DNA from: Zychaea mexicana | Taxonomy: Eukaryota > Mucoromycota > Mucoromycetes > Mucorales > Lichtheimiaceae | Direction: 5' to 3' | Length of the DNA: 64,000 bases | NCBI RefSeq assembly: GCF_025766255.1 | Contig: NW_026516785.1 | Coordinates: 1 to 64,000 of the forward strand | Shown: piece after piece, positions 23,121 to 36,155 of the stretch | Layout: each line of letters begins with the position of its first letter | How positions within the stretch are numbered: position 1 is the first letter of the stretch | Made by a program: the position numbers and the translations under genes | The notes under the pieces: generated by a model | What the model was told of the DNA's origin: nothing | The model's input: only the letters and a program-made list of their open reading frames with translations | Database searches by the model: none

Positions 23121-24533
23121 ATGGTTGCAGCGGTTGCAGTGAAAGATTTTGTTGCAGTCCATGGTCATCCCGAAGAAAAGCATCGCCATGGTAACCAGCA
23201 AGGAGATCATTGGCTCAAAGCTTGCTCGCTACAAGGTAAAGGCCGAGGATTTGTCGCCACGCAACGGGTGGCAGCCGGTACTCGGGTGCATACAGCGGAA
23301 CCATTAGCAGCCGTTGTGTCTCAAGAATGGGTCCCAGAGACTTGTGCATGGTGCTTTCATTTCACCTATCCAAAACGTATGCGGTTTAAAGCCGACATCA
23401 CCCTCCCGACGACGGCAGATCCAGCAAACAACAGTACCAAGAGAAAGAAAAAGCAAAACGCGCTCATGACTACTACGATAAAGGATGTCATGTTTTGCTC
23501 AGAATCATGTCGCAAGCAGTTTCATTTTCATGGACACAGCGAGGATGAATCCAATCTCTTGCTGCGTAGCTATCACGCACTTGAACAAGAGTACAACAGT
23601 CGGCAAAAGCAGCATCGTGAATATCCGGAAGAATGCAATGACAAAGACGATGGGCACGACATACAACTTTTTGACAGCGAACAAGTGGATATCACCGATG
23701 ATGACCAGCTCAGCCATTGGATCAACCGGATATGGACCAGCATCACTCGCTATTCATGTTTTGTACAATCACAGCAACGATGGATACCTGATAACGCAGA
23801 ACGGACGATGATGCGACTGGTGGCTTGCTGTCTTGCTCGCAGACAAAGTGAAGCGGAGTATCTCTTCTCCGAAAGGCAACATCAAGCAGCAGTTCCAAAG
23901 TTTGACGATCTCTTAAACGTGCAATGCAACGAGCTCACTTACGTTCGCCGCATCCTCGACGGCATCAACAGCGATGGCATCAAAAGTAGTACTGACAGAG
24001 CCACAGAACGAAAACAACGCGAATTACCGGACGAGCTGCTTCATATAATCAATATGTACTCGTTTTTCGTTTCTGCTACCTCAAGCCTTTTCGATTGTCC
24101 GCATGCCGTGTTCCGTGCCATTTATTTTCGTGAAATGTCAAATAGCTTTGGTCTTTGGGAGATGTCACAACAACAGCAAAAGGAGAAATACAGTAAGAAC
24201 AGCAGTGATGTTGCGTTTAGCGATGACGTCGATGATGCCAGTGATGACATTGGAAACGTGACGGACGATTTGGAACTGTTGGGCTGGGGTATTTACCCGT
24301 CTGCTGTGTACTTTAATCATTCCTGTAAGGCCAACGTAAAGAAGATCCGTGATGGCCGAAATATGGTATTCATCGCAAAGCATGATATTGAGCAAGGCGA
24401 AGAAGCATGTATATCTTATGGCTGTATTGAGGATTCTGTGCAGGAAAGGAGAAAACGATTGCTTGAGCATTATCACTTTATATGTGCATGCACTCGCTGT
24501 GAAGAAGAATCTACAGTTACCAACCCACAGTAA
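23121..24533 (+). CDS. SET-domain protein (SMYD/Set5-like lysine methyltransferase)
   Basis: A single 470-codon exon. ATG at 23121 is the first Met of the frame, which is open upstream to about 23088 without an ATG. The N-terminal SET portion (CSLQGKGRGFVATQRVAAG) is interrupted by an insert with MYND-like zinc ligands (CAWCFHF, then FCSESCRKQFHFHGH). A long variable helical region follows. The C-terminal SET core has NHSC (399-402), an acidic/hydrophobic strand, SYGC (near 434) and a post-SET CACTRC cluster (455-460). This layout, SET split by a MYND-like insert, is that of SMYD and fungal Set5/Set6-type methyltransferases, which transfer methyl from S-adenosylmethionine to lysine. The acidic DDVDDASDD insert before NHSC is unusual. 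The substrate cannot be inferred. Confidence 0.85.
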   Translation: MVAAVAVKDFVAVHGHPEEKHRHGNQQGDHWLKACSLQGKGRGFVATQRVAAGTRVHTAEPLAAVVSQEWVPETCAWCFHFTYPKRMRFKADITLPTTADPANNSTKRKKKQNALMTTTIKDVMFCSESCRKQFHFHGHSEDESNLLLRSYHALEQEYNSRQKQHREYPEECNDKDDGHDIQLFDSEQVDITDDDQLSHWINRIWTSITRYSCFVQSQQRWIPDNAERTMMRLVACCLARRQSEAEYLFSERQHQAAVPKFDDLLNVQCNELTYVRRILDGINSDGIKSSTDRATERKQRELPDELLHIINMYSFFVSATSSLFDCPHAVFRAIYFREMSNSFGLWEMSQQQQKEKYSKNSSDVAFSDDVDDASDDIGNVTDDLELLGWGIYPSAVYFNHSCKANVKKIRDGRNMVFIAKHDIEQGEEACISYGCIEDSVQERRKRLLEHYHFICACTRCEEESTVTNPQ

Positions 24534-27500
24534 TATATCTTTTAAAAAATACTTTATCCCCTATCATCATCATCATGCTTTAAACAAATATACCATTACT
24601 GCTCCTATATTTTCTCTTCGAGTGTATCTGATAGAGACCATGCTAATCAGATTAGAAATCACTGCGGTAGCGACGACAGCAACCAGCGAAATCATCACAT
24701 TTTGAGCGTTCGATTTCTTGTTATTGGTTTTTCTGGCTTCTTTAAATTAGCGAAACTGATTTGCAGCAGAAATCAGTTTGTTTGCACCAACATTAACAGC
24801 GTTGATTGTATATGCAGCAAATATATGTAGGGAAGGACGTCGGGGAAAGCATCATATCGTGCTATCTTGGTCATTATATTTTTACTGATGAGTCGAGACT
24901 TAATACCATCAGATGGGACCATCTTTTTCATATCAAGTAACGCTTTTTTACTGCTATAACAGTAAATAAATGATAGTGTGCTTCTATTGTGCTGGTCACA
25001 TCAGAAACTAAACAATTACATACGATATGTCAGTTATCCATGAGTGTGATCGACAGAAGTTCATGCATGGACCCTTATTCTGCAGGTGCGCATGCGGTGA
25101 AAGAATAACAATCAATCACCGCCTTTCCAACATGCGATATCTCGTAGTATTAGCGTCGTTTTGCTTAATGTTCTAACAATAATAGTGCGAGACTTAAATA
25201 TAGCAAGCTATATTTCAGTTTCTCAAGAATGTAATAAATGAGCGTGATGTTTGGATCTCGGTTATAGTGTTGAACAGCATGGAAGCTTCGTTGTGGGCTC
25301 ATAATAGCTTCTAAACTGAAGTTGATATGTAGTGTAGTGAGCTACTTGTCGTACAACTGACCGAGACTTGCTCACGAGATGATATGGTCTTTTCCAGAAC
25401 AATTCCTTCTGTCCTACATACACGTACAAGCTCGGCATCTCCCGAACAAAGATATATTTACGGAAAGGCGTATTATACTTGTTGCGACAGGACTGCCTAT
25501 CACTAAAAGTACTAGACATTGTTATGTATGATATTGTTGGACGATTACAATCAGAGGACGAGACACGTTATTTGTTAAACGGCGAGCTAATAAGCCTCAG
25601 CCTTACACGTGTATGATTGCCGTGAAATTCAAGATGATCGACCATCCCGCCACATTGCGGCTTGACAAAGGCAATAGAAGCATGTTTCAGATCAGGAACA
25701 ATGATAAAGCTTATTGATAGAAACGCAGTTATGAATAGCTCTGTATGATTTCATGTGGATATGGTAAGCAAAATTAGTTGCTTCACACACAACGTATTTT
25801 CTCAGAAGGTGACGCATTAGGACACACAAGTGCGACAGACAGTTGACACGACTTGGAAGTTCCACGCACAAGATAATAGCCTCTGATAGGAGTAGTGTAG
25901 ACAGAAACATACTTAATGATACAGGATCACAGACGGGAAACCACCCGTACACAAAGATACACATGTCAAACTGAAAGCCTTAAGAGAGAAAGCGAAATGA
26001 CGATCGCTCAACATCTAAGTTACCAGCAGAAAATGGCTGATTTTCTGTACGACTGTATATATGAAATGTACAACAATGCACTCTGGCTCATACTCCCCTG
26101 TTGGAGCTGCAAACTTTGTACACGAAAAAAAGGATCTAGGTTATATATAGTAGAGAGCACTGTTCCTATTCTTAACGGGCGTCACAGCACTATTAAGGTT
26201 GGCAACAAAAAATCTCTGCATGTAGTAAGGTGAAAGGTATATAACATCGTGATACGTGGCACAACGACTCGTGCTTTTAGCAAGAAGACGTTCGGTACGC
26301 ACTTACGCAGGTACACAACATAATTTTTAAGTCGTGATAGCACAGTTAGATTAAAAGGTTCTGTGGGTACTATGGTATCTGCGAATATGATGCGGTGATG
26401 TACGCTGGTTATAAGCATATTTCAGTTACGCGCCCCAGCTCAATCAATATCCTTTTGGTCATAATAATGTAGGAACAACAATTAGCAGAGATATAAAAAA
26501 CATCATGTGATGTGGAATTGGCCCATTCACAGCTGAAAACTGTGGGGTCCCGGCATTTACAAAAGATCTGGTCGCTGTAATGGATGATGGGGGGTTACAG
26601 GAAGTCGCCAGCGCAAAATAGGGGGGAGGAGAACAGCGGTTGACAAACAACTCCCCGCCGGCCATTTTCTCTTGTAGGTATGGTTCGGACCGATTTGTAT
26701 CGAGCAGCAGCGGCAGAACTCTACACGACGAGAGAGAGAGAGCGCGCGCAATAACAAGAATCGTGCGACCCAACAATGGAACGTGTGCAACGGGTCTCCG
26801 TCTCGGAGGAGCTTGAATTTCAGCTGAACACTACGCAAAGAATAAGTGAATAACAGTTTCCTAATTTCTTGACGTCCACTTGCGAGTCAAAAAGGAGCAA
26901 ACGATTCTACTGGTGCAAGTCCGCCGTTATTACAAACAAGACGTCATTGCTCGGAAATGACATGCACAAAAAGCATAGACAAGAGATCCTCCTCTTCCTC
27001 GCTAAGGAGTAGATGCTTCGTTGTTGCTGTCCGCTGGCTTTATTCGGGCTGGGATTTGCAACAAAAAAAGCGAAGATCATCCCATGTGTTTTTCCACATT
27101 CCGCCCAAGGGCCCAAACCCAACAAATTGAGCGCAACAACAAAGGAAAGATTTTTCCAGGCGATCGGGTCAGAGATGTTGGACGACGGCGCTACGTGTGT
27201 GTGTCAATGGGTGTGATTTTCCCTAGCGCGAAATAGCCTGTTTCAACTGGTATTAATGAAGGGCCTCTCGCTCTGTCGTTCGCCGCACACTCATTCAAGA
27301 AGCTGGACAAGGTGGGGGGAGACAGTGCAACGATTGTAGAACGGGGCAACCGTGTACAGGACATTTCAATACCCGCCGCTGTGTGCTGTGTACATGCTGT
27401 GTGCGCTGTGCGTTGGAGGGTGTACCTGTTTTTCATAATTTTCCACAACCTTTCGTGTCTCCCTTGCAAACACTCCTAAGGAAAGCAGTAAAAACGGCAT

Positions 27501-27861
27501 AACTCACAGGCACACGGGCACACACAAGCTAGAGCGCATCTATTCCCGCTCTACCGGGCACACAAATAAACTTTTCTCTTGAAACCGTTTCTGTGTTCTT
27601 CAAGACAATGCTTCTTCTTTCTTCCCTTTTCCATCACCAACCGTAAAGCCCTTTTGTTGTCGTCTCTCGCCCATCCTATCCCTTCCTTCTCTTCTTCTTT
27701 CTCTTTTCCCTTACTATTACTATTATCCAACCCCCGCCCTCCATATTATCTTTTCAGTATATATATAATATCCCTCTACAACGCTTTGTGCATCGACAAT
27801 TAAATACAACGACGACGCCTAATACCATCACATACGCACCGTAATCCTTTCCACAACTTCC
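24534..27861. other. Long gene-free region, right end likely RhoGEF promoter/5' UTR
   Basis: No frame here shows a family signature or a consistent exon chain. From about 27560 the sequence is C/T-rich with TATATATA (about 27759), followed by an A-rich leader up to the RhoGEF ATG, as expected for a fungal promoter and 5' UTR. A GA/GC microsatellite lies near 26730-26748. Confidence 0.45.
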
Positions 27862-29836
27862 ATGCTGAAAAACACCAGATCGGCAAGCACAGCCTCTACT
27901 CGAGCCAACACCATTCGGACAACCACGTCTTCCGAGCTGTCGTTTGCAAGTAGTTGCAGCAGTAGCCGACTAGCAGGAGGAGCATCATCAGTGAGCGACG
28001 CAAGCACCGCGATGAGCACATACAGCATGGAAGATTCAACCATATCTCCGTTTCGCATATCCGCCAGCTCATCCCAGTGTCCAACCACACTTTACGACGA
28101 CGTCGACGTGATTGACGAATTGTACGAGTTCTTTGGAAACGAGCTGGACTCTCGTAATATGGGTACGACGAACTATCCCTTTTTTCTTTATAAACGATAC
28201 GCTGGCCACCCTTCTCTTACCCAAACTGCCGAGTACTTGTGCTCGCTTAAAGCTGCGATTACACAACTTTGAATCTTGTTAAAACGATACTGACTGTGAC
28301 ATAGATCTGGTGGTGGAGGCTGATGTTCAAAATCGAGAGCGTATCCTAAGAGAGCTATTCGACACAGAAGGACGTTACATTGCAAAGATTCAGGCAGCGC
28401 TTGAGTACTACAAAAAGCCAATGATGGGTAGTTTTCGCCAAAATCCAAACGCGTCGGGTACGTCGTCTTCCTCATTACCTCGCAACTTTCTATCCTCAAA
28501 CAAATCCGCCGGCATGGTCCGTGGCAACGACGTCGAGCTGGTTTTTGGCAATCTTGAAGATATCCTCAGCATCAGCCGTCGGTTCTTCAATGGCCTCAAG
28601 GAACGGTAAGGAAACACACACGACCTCGGATGGTTTGACAAGTAAAATTAATCTGAATGTGTGCCCTTGTCCCGCCACTTGTTCTTAGATTCCGTATATG
28701 GGGTCCCACGCAACTGCTATCCGATATCTTTCGTACCTTGGTAACCATTTCTTCTTATTGTCTTATATACAGCGATCGCATATATGCTGGCCGTTACTGA
28801 TTAAGCCAATATAGGTGCTTGACGCATCATCGTACTATACGTATTACGAAAACTACGGAATCGCTATGAGCGTACTGGAACGACTAGCACGCACCCCAGC
28901 CACCAAGAAACATGTAGAGGTATGTAAAACGATCGTCCCTTCCCCTTTCTCCCCCAAGGTTGATGGGCGTACAATACAACGTGTATGTTGTTGTATAGCG
29001 GATACACTTTTTCCGCGTCACTCACTCTTAGCAACTTTGACGATAATCATAGGCCATACTTGACTCGACCGGCTCTGGTCAAATATCCTTGTTCTCCCTC
29101 TTAAGTTTACCGTTACAATCAATACCACGCTACGCACAGCTCATGAACGAGCTCGTGCGATACACCGATCCACATCATCCTGACGCGCAACAATTGAGCC
29201 AGTGCGCAAAACGAATGACACGATTAGAAGCTAATATCCGGCACTTGTAAGTCCTACAGCCATGGCGTGTATACTTGAGAATGAGAAACAGAGCAGGAGA
29301 GAGGAGAGAGATCATTTATACCAAACGCCTTTGTGATGACTAGGTTACACAACTGCCAGAACGTGAGCAGACTAGTCGATATGATCTGTCTGGTTCGCAA
29401 CTGTCCTGTGCTCCTGGATGAGCCACGACAATTTATCATGCGTGGCCAGCTGACAGGCGTCAGCACAGGCAGCTACAACCACCGTGACGACCGTCGGATG
29501 TACTTTTTGTTAAGCGACTGCATAATTTTTGCACGGCCGCGTGATGACATGACTCCTTCTGCACTCTACTTTAAAGGAAAGATCGATTTACGAGACGCTA
29601 CCATTAAGGAGCTACCGAAAAAGAAGCTGAACCATCCATACTCCTTTGAAGTATCCATCAACTCGAGTGATCCCAACTACAAATACGCTGATGACATCGA
29701 TGCACTGCTAGCGGCGGCAGGCGGGTCTACTATCCAGGTGTTCTACTTTAAGGCTGACTCGAAAGAAGCACTTGACATGTGGGTGGGAGAAATCCAAACC
29801 GTGATCGACACGCTGAACACTCCTCAAAGGCGATAA
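27862..29836 (+). CDS. RhoGEF with DH and PH domains
   Basis: Six exons: 27862-28162, 28305-28605, 28689-28740, 28815-28919, 29053-29246, 29344-29836. Phases agree and give 481 residues. The N-terminal 80 residues are Ser/Thr-rich and probably disordered. The DH domain (about 100-315) begins ERILRELFDTEGRYIAKIQA and includes LSLPLQSIPRYAQLMNELVR, the conserved late helix that contacts the GTPase. The PH domain (about 330-475) includes MRGQLTGV, RRMYFLLSDCIIFARP, YSFEVSI and a C-terminal helix KEALDMWVGEIQTVID. Such proteins load GTP onto Rho/Rac/Cdc42-type GTPases at membranes. The protein is short for a fungal RhoGEF (no CNH or BAR domain), so the partner GTPase is not predictable. Confidence 0.88.
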
Positions 29837-31336
29837 TTAAATCCTATTTCTCCCTCTCTTGCTCCTGCAAGAGACAAACGTTCCTTTTTCCATATCCATC
29901 TTACCAATCTAGCTCATTACCCCTTTCACACACGCATTTTCGCCCCTTCACACAAAATGAAAAAACCTACCTTGTATACCATAGAAGGGCTCATCTGTTG
30001 CTGTCCGTAATTCATCATCCTTTCCTTTTTCGCGCACTTTCTCTCACATCCCCTCACAAAACACACTCACTCAACTCACTCATTTCTGCCACCCGCATCT
30101 GTCTAATTATATATATTCCTCTTGTTCTGTTCTGTGTATGCATCATCATAAAATATATGAAAATCTCTACTTTTACTGTCTCTAAATGAGACAAAAGCAA
30201 CAAGCTTTATATTACAACCTACTATATAGAACCCGTCCAGAAAGGACTCGGGTTCTGTAACTATTTTTCAGTGCTCCTCTCTCGCGCGCGCACCCCAACC
30301 CCCGCGATGGGATCAGTTCGTGCTTTGACGTTTTCGGAATAGCACGGACGCGATCCAAAGCTGGTCCGCCGCTTGTCCCACAACAGTCTTATATACAACA
30401 GCCTTGATGAAGATCACACGTGCTTTTTTCTTGAGTACATACAATCGCCACGAACTGTGAGCACGGACTGTGCTGCATTCTTTGGCAACAGCTGTGGCAC
30501 ACTGCTATTTTAGCTTAGTAGCTATATGTGCTGTTTTGTCTGTGCTATGCATGTAATTGCTTGCTCCCTAATGATTCTGCTGCTGTAGCCGGCCGAGAAA
30601 CCCGTAGTATGAGAGCTGGTTCGGCGACTGCAAAACAAATCCCGGTAACTAAATTTTTTCAGTGTCAGGCAAGTTGTTGGTGGTCAGCAAAGATCATGTC
30701 TTCTCGGCCTTCTAAACTTTTCTGCGGATGTCATCGACTCAGTAAAAGTACCGAAACGTCAAAAGTGCTTCACATCTCGCAAAAAAGTGCCTCGCTTTTG
30801 AAAAATTCAACAGCTTGGGTCAATATGTCTTTTAAAACAAACGCTGAAAGTGCTTGAAGCTGCAAAAAGGCTCTTTTTCCGCGATCGTTATGCTACCTGC
30901 GACACCGTCTCTATAAATATTGCTAAATATCATTGATAGAGAAAAAGAGCATACTCTAGATATGTGAAAATAGCAACGCAGACTCGATCACAGGCTCGTA
31001 TCACATGCTGTATGTTGTAAATACAATATGTATGATAACCACAGCAGATTAAGTGTTATTGTCGTGCCTTTTGGTTCATGATTGTTATGACGGAAGTCTA
31101 CCCACCGCCTTCTCTTTGTATGGCGGTCTCCGTAGCGTTAATCTATTTTATGCAAAGCTTCGATTGAGTAGTGTACTGTATACATACTTACTACGAACAC
31201 CGGGATTACGAGGAACTTTTAGGATCATACAACCGTTGCAATTTGTGCCGAATATACAAGTTTTTAATTAATATACAGAAAATGAAACGGGAAAAGTGGG
31301 AGAACAACAAAGGAAGGAAGTACCAAAAGGATGTTT
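29837..31336. other. RhoGEF 3' flank and gene-free DNA
   Basis: T/C-rich 3' flank after the RhoGEF stop, then DNA with no supportable gene. It contains a perfect 8-bp-stem hairpin (30228-30256). Confidence 0.45.
30228..30256. repeat. Hairpin, stem AGAACCCG/CGGGTTCT
   Basis: AGAACCCG (30228-30235) is complementary to CGGGTTCT (30249-30256). An inner TCC/GGA pairing is also possible. It lies about 390 bp downstream of the RhoGEF stop. Function unknown. Confidence 0.6.
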
Positions 31337-33343
31337 TTAGTGGGATGATGGTGTTGATGAGATGGGCTTAACTAACAGGGTCATGTTAGGGACAGGCCGC
31401 AGGGTAAGTTCTTGCCTTCTTTTGACAACAAATCCAGGTTTTTCGAAGAATTGAAATTTGGTAATCAAAATAGCGAGGATAATTTTGAGCTCAATAAGAG
31501 CAAACCTGTATCCAATACATTGTCTTGTCCCAGCCAAAAACGGAAAATACTCATAGGATCCTACTTTGGAATATGCTGGTTCCTCATCCCAACGGCCGGG
31601 CCGAAATGTTTCCGCATCATCACCCCAGATCGTCTTGCTATGGTGATTTACGACAATGGGTATGACCACGTCGGTTCCCTTTGGAACAAAATGGTGCTTC
31701 ATGGTTGTGTTTTTGGTTGCATATCGTGCTGTCACTGGGACAACAGGAATTAAGCGTGCGGTCTCACGGATAACATTGTTTAAGAGGTGCAAGCTGTTCA
31801 TTGTTTCATAAGATGGCATGTCGGCCCCTTCAAAGCCGATTCCAAAAGGACCTTCGTCGTGAAACACCGAGTCATCCATATTGATTCTTTCCACGACAGG
31901 TGTAACTTCGGCTCGCAGCGCATCTTGGACATCTTGGTGCTGTGCCAGCAGCAAAAGACACCATGTTAATGATACTGCTGTTGTTTCGTGTCTGAAGTAA
32001 AAAAGAAAACGCCGTCAGCAGCACACAATGTCTCTGTTAACGATCCCAATTATGTGAATTATTTCTTGTATTCCACGTTACGTACCCAGCAGCCAAAAAG
32101 GTGAGACACTGGTTCCGTAGTTCTTCGACTGTAAATCCTTGATCAGACTCATCCTCGTCCGCATTCCGGATCATCATTGACAGCAAGTTGTTCCCCACTG
32201 ATTTTCCGCTGGTAACTTGAGCGCGTTCAATACCATGCTGTACAATATTTCTACTTTCTTCGGCGAGTGTTCGGAGGGCCTTGTTGAGCTGGCGGTTTTG
32301 TTTTGTTGGCACATATAGCGCAGCAGGGAAAAAGAGACCCAAGATCGTCCAAAAAGTTCGTCGACTGGGATCAAAAAGTGTTTGGTATGCCCAACTAAGT
32401 TTGTGGACTTGTTGCTTATTGCTAGTATCGCTATCCACACTGTCAGCATGTCGAATCGCGTTAAACTCTTGTCCAAACCCACCAAGACCGATTTCATCAA
32501 GCGCTACAAGCGAAAGACCATGCGAAACAACAATCTCGACGGCTTCACTTGGATTTGTTTGCTTGGCTTTGATTTCACTCATCCATTTTTCACAGAGTTG
32601 AACAGGTGGTACAAATAGAATAGGGGTCAGTTCTCGAACGGCCTGTATAGAAAAGGCAGGATTGAGCATTTTGCGGTGTCGCTTATGTATATCTCCCTGT
32701 CATATATACAATGCAATAAGTTGTGAGATAGATTGTAAGAGTTCCTACTATGTATATACAGATGTAACACCTAACAGCGCACTTTACCTCCGAAACAAGC
32801 AGACCACTGCCAAGAATACGAGTTATATACTTCGCATCGTCCGGCGCTTTGGTAAAGTCGTATACTTCAGTCATCAATACTTGTTTCAACAGATCAGGAT
32901 CAGAAACCAAAATAACCGGTCTGTTCCAGGCACCATGATGACGACTGATATCACCATACCGCTCTGCCCATTTCTTGTATGGAACGCCTGACTTTTTATA
33001 AGAAAAATGCACTTTAGGCACTCACAACTGTAACAGCTGCTCTTCGTATTCTCTTACTATCTTTCCAGTGCGCTACCTCTTCTCTAATCAGCTCTCGAAT
33101 ATTTCCGAGGAATGGAATCCAGTCGACAGGTGGTCCCGGAATTTTAGAAAGAGGATGAAGATACAGATTATACACAATATATTTCGAAACAGCGTAGCTG
33201 ATTAAGCCGGTGACACCTCCGCCAATCAAAATATTCTTGAGGGAAGTATCGGTATTACTAAACGGAAGCGCGACGGGATCGCCAAGGTGCTTTTCAACCG
33301 TTTGAAAAAGCTGTTGGACCTTCTCAAAAATCGGTGCTAGCAT
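31337..33343 (-). CDS. Cytochrome P450 monooxygenase
   Basis: Exons 33343-33026, 32991-32788, 32696-32086 and 31991-31337 give 595 residues with matched phases. An N-terminal hydrophobic segment (about residues 45-65) anchors the protein in the ER, followed by the Pro-rich hinge SKIPGPP. Helix C-type GDIHKRHRKMLNPAFS, helix I FLAAGHETT (split by the last intron), helix K ExxR (VIRETARL), the PERF-like FRPGRWDEEP and the heme loop FPFLAGTRQCIG (thiolate Cys536) are all present, so the enzyme should be active. It would use a P450 reductase and O2; the substrate is unknown. Fungal P450s are usually 500-550 residues; the extra length is N-terminal and before helix K. Intron 1 as modelled is only 34 nt (33025-32992, GTGAGT...AAAAAG). 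A 66-nt alternative donor exists but would break frame. ATG at 33343 is the first in frame. Confidence 0.9.
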
Positions 33344-34134
33344 CCTATATAGCAACGAAGGAGGAAGGAGAGATTGAAAATGGTCATTCTAGGTAATGTA
33401 TATTTAACAAAGATGCGGACATATTTGGCCGCTTGTCACAGGGTGTGGCACAAACTTTCTTTAATGAGCTTACGTTTCCGGTTGGTATGACTCAACTACT
33501 CGCTGCAGCAGTTATGATCAAGAATTGAGTCTTGTGTGTACAAAAGCACTCATAAAAGTATTACCTTGTTGCTTTAAGGGTAAAATACTGAATGGTTTAG
33601 GAGAACTATTACTGGGCAGCACTGTTTTGCTTGGCCTCTGAGGGTACTAGTTAAACGGTTGTTGTCGAACAAGTTTCCATCCTGTACAGCGGACCCCCGA
33701 TTTTTTCCAATGCTGCCATTTCTGAGCATTCATCGCCTGGAAATTTAGCTGAAACTTTCTCACCACTGTATCTAATCCATACTGCCACATGCTTTTTTCC
33801 ATTTATTTTATTTGAAATCTGGTGTGTATGCATAATCTCTACTGTTACCTGACTGCTGATACACAGCTCTGCTTGTTTGAGATTTTGATAAACATTTTAT
33901 GACTTCCCTACTTTCTCTTGAAATCTGATCCTTGTTCCGATAAATAAAGAAAAAACGAATGACAGCCGCGAGAAGCCAGCAAATCCGCTTTTGAAACAAC
34001 TTCATTCACTACTTGAGATCAGTCTTAGTACAGAGAATAAAGAAATTGACGGCTCTGTATGAGAATGGCTTCACAACGCGCAGAAAACCTTTTTATTATA
34101 TATTTCTTCTTCTTTCTTTCCTTTTTCTTCTGCA
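33344..34134. other. No gene seen
   Basis: Intergenic DNA between the divergent P450 and the pogo-like pseudogene. It presumably holds the P450 promoter and one end of the transposon; no terminal repeat was recognisable. Confidence 0.4.
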
Positions 34135-35861
34135 ATGGTGAACAAGAAGTACGCAAAGCTTACAGAAGGTCGACAAGAGCAAGTGTACCAGCTTAAGATG
34201 CGCTCAACGGGTATGACCAATGGCGAGCTTGCTAGATGGGCTAGAAACGAATTCAAGCTAGAGCTGTTTCTGAAACGACTATGTCAAAGTTTTTGAAAGG
34301 AAGACGAGAAATGAACGATGATACTTTCGAAAACTCAAACACACGAAAAAACACGCAGTTGCGAAATTTCCTGGATGTAGCATATCTAGAATAGTTAATT
34401 GGTTGTTGGTACAATAAAACAGTTTTAATTCGAAAACTTTTTGTTTGTTCTGCTAGGATGTTGAAAAAGGTTACATATAGGCGGATTATCAGCTGGGAAG
34501 AAGCCAACTACCCACTAAACTGGCCAGTTATTGTTGAAGCTGCTAAGGATTTTGCTGATAAGCTGAATTATCCAAAAGAGGGTCCGGGTGCATTCCATGG
34601 TAGTAACGGCTGGCAAGATCGCTTCCGGAAAAGATATAGATTGAAGATGTCGAGGATTCACGGTGAATCTGGCTCTGCCAACGACGAACTCCTTGCATCT
34701 GAGATGCCGGATATATTAGAAACAATCGAGCAATACGAGGCCAAGGATGTTTACAACATGGATGAAACAGCCGTATTTTACTTGAACCCACCTTTGACGA
34801 CTATCTCATCGCGACCGATTCCTGGAATTAAAGCTGATAAGTCAAGAATTACCGTCGCATTGACAGTCAATATGGTCGGATCCGACTTCAGAGAACCATT
34901 AATCATTGGTCATGCTGAAAAACCAGCATGTTTTAAAAAGAAGGATGGTGAGTAAATACAGTGATTATAATCTATCATATTTACCGGCATACAATGAAAG
35001 TATTGTTGATAACAAGGAAACCTCTTTTTTAGCCTCCCATTATGGTTTCTCGTTGTACTTCTCTAATTCCAATGCATGGATGACGAAAAATATATTCAAG
35101 GTTTACCTTCGTCGCTTTGACAGAGCCATGAAATATCAAAATCGAAACGTTCTTCTGATTCTTGACAATTTCTCTGGTCATCAATGTGATTACGAGCCTA
35201 CCAATGTGAAGCTCCTCTTCTTGCCACCAAACACGACCTCAAGAGCACAGCCGTCGGATGCCGGAATCATAAAAAGTTTCAAAGGATACTTTAAGTAAGA
35301 GTTTTTCTCTTTTTGAACGTGCCTCCACCTTGTAATATTATCAATTGATGGTAAACAAACAACTTATTTATTCTTACATTACTTTTGCTACAGACGATTG
35401 CAGTATGAGCGAGTTTACATAGAAACCCAGAGGCGTGGTAATCGTCAGTTGGTCACCCAAGGCGGAAACATTTTCAAGGTTGATATTCTCAAGGCTATGA
35501 GATGGTCCAAGGCTGCCTGGAACTCTGTTAAACCAGAGACTGTGCGTATTTGTTTTCACAAGCGTTGCAAGTGCCGGCTTTTTTGGTAGTACAGCTACAA
35601 AACAATGACGAGGGTCAACAGCAACAAGAAGAGGAACGAGATCTTGCAGACCAGATAATAGGCCATTTGGAAGTAATATATGGTATCCCAGGGGCACGGT
35701 ATATCAATGCTGCAGATTTTGATCCTGTAGAGGAACGGAAAGCAGTACACCCAGTATTGCAAAAAGATACCATTGTTGCCGCAGTCCAATCTGCTCAAGA
35801 CCAGGAAGAAGAAACAATAGAATCGCAACAAGAAGCCACAGTCCACCCGACAGAAGAGTGA
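34135..35861 (+). pseudogene. Pogo/Tigger-type transposase, probably inactive
   Basis: ATG at 34135 opens a Psq-type helix-turn-helix (MTNGELARWARNEFKL) that must shift frame near 34255 to continue as AVSETTMSKFLKGR. Around 34380-34460 lies an intron-like gap. The CENP-B-type second helix-turn-helix (FHGSNGWQDRFRKRYRL) and the DDE_1 nuclease follow: first Asp in YNMDETAVFY (near 34755), second in LLILDNFSGH (near 35160), third in QPSDAGIIKSFKGYF (near 35260). A phase-keeping intron (about 35295-35392) leads to LQYERVYIETQRRGN. The last frame ends with YINAADFDPVE...DTIVAAVQ, a typical Tigger C-terminus, at TGA 35861. The catalytic triad is intact; the N-terminal frame break suggests decay. 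No TA duplication or TIR was found. Confidence 0.75.
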
Positions 35862-36155
35862 ACGCTCAGAGAAAAGCTCTTCCATTTAGATATGGTTAGC
35901 TGTTTTTTAGAGGAAGGCTCCCTCAAAGAAAGGCTTAGACAAGTGAGAGACCACTTGCGCCGACAACAAATAAATGGGACACAGAGCACCTTAACCTCTT
36001 TTTAACAATAGGCTTACATGGTCATAGACGTAGATATACGCCTCGTATTCGCAAAATGTATTGAGATAGTTATATTTATTTATATAAATACCACTCACAT
36101 GTTGTAGCAAAAGATTGATACTTCTCCCCCGTATAGAGTTCAAGTGTAAAAGATA

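Noticed and set aside
26459..27469. Several overlapping frames on both strands
   Set aside because: No splice chain, no family motif, and composition biased by GA/GC and CT tracts.
34020..36100. TIRs and TA duplication of the pogo-like element
   Set aside because: Candidate end CAGTCTTAGTACAG near 34011 has no inverted partner downstream.
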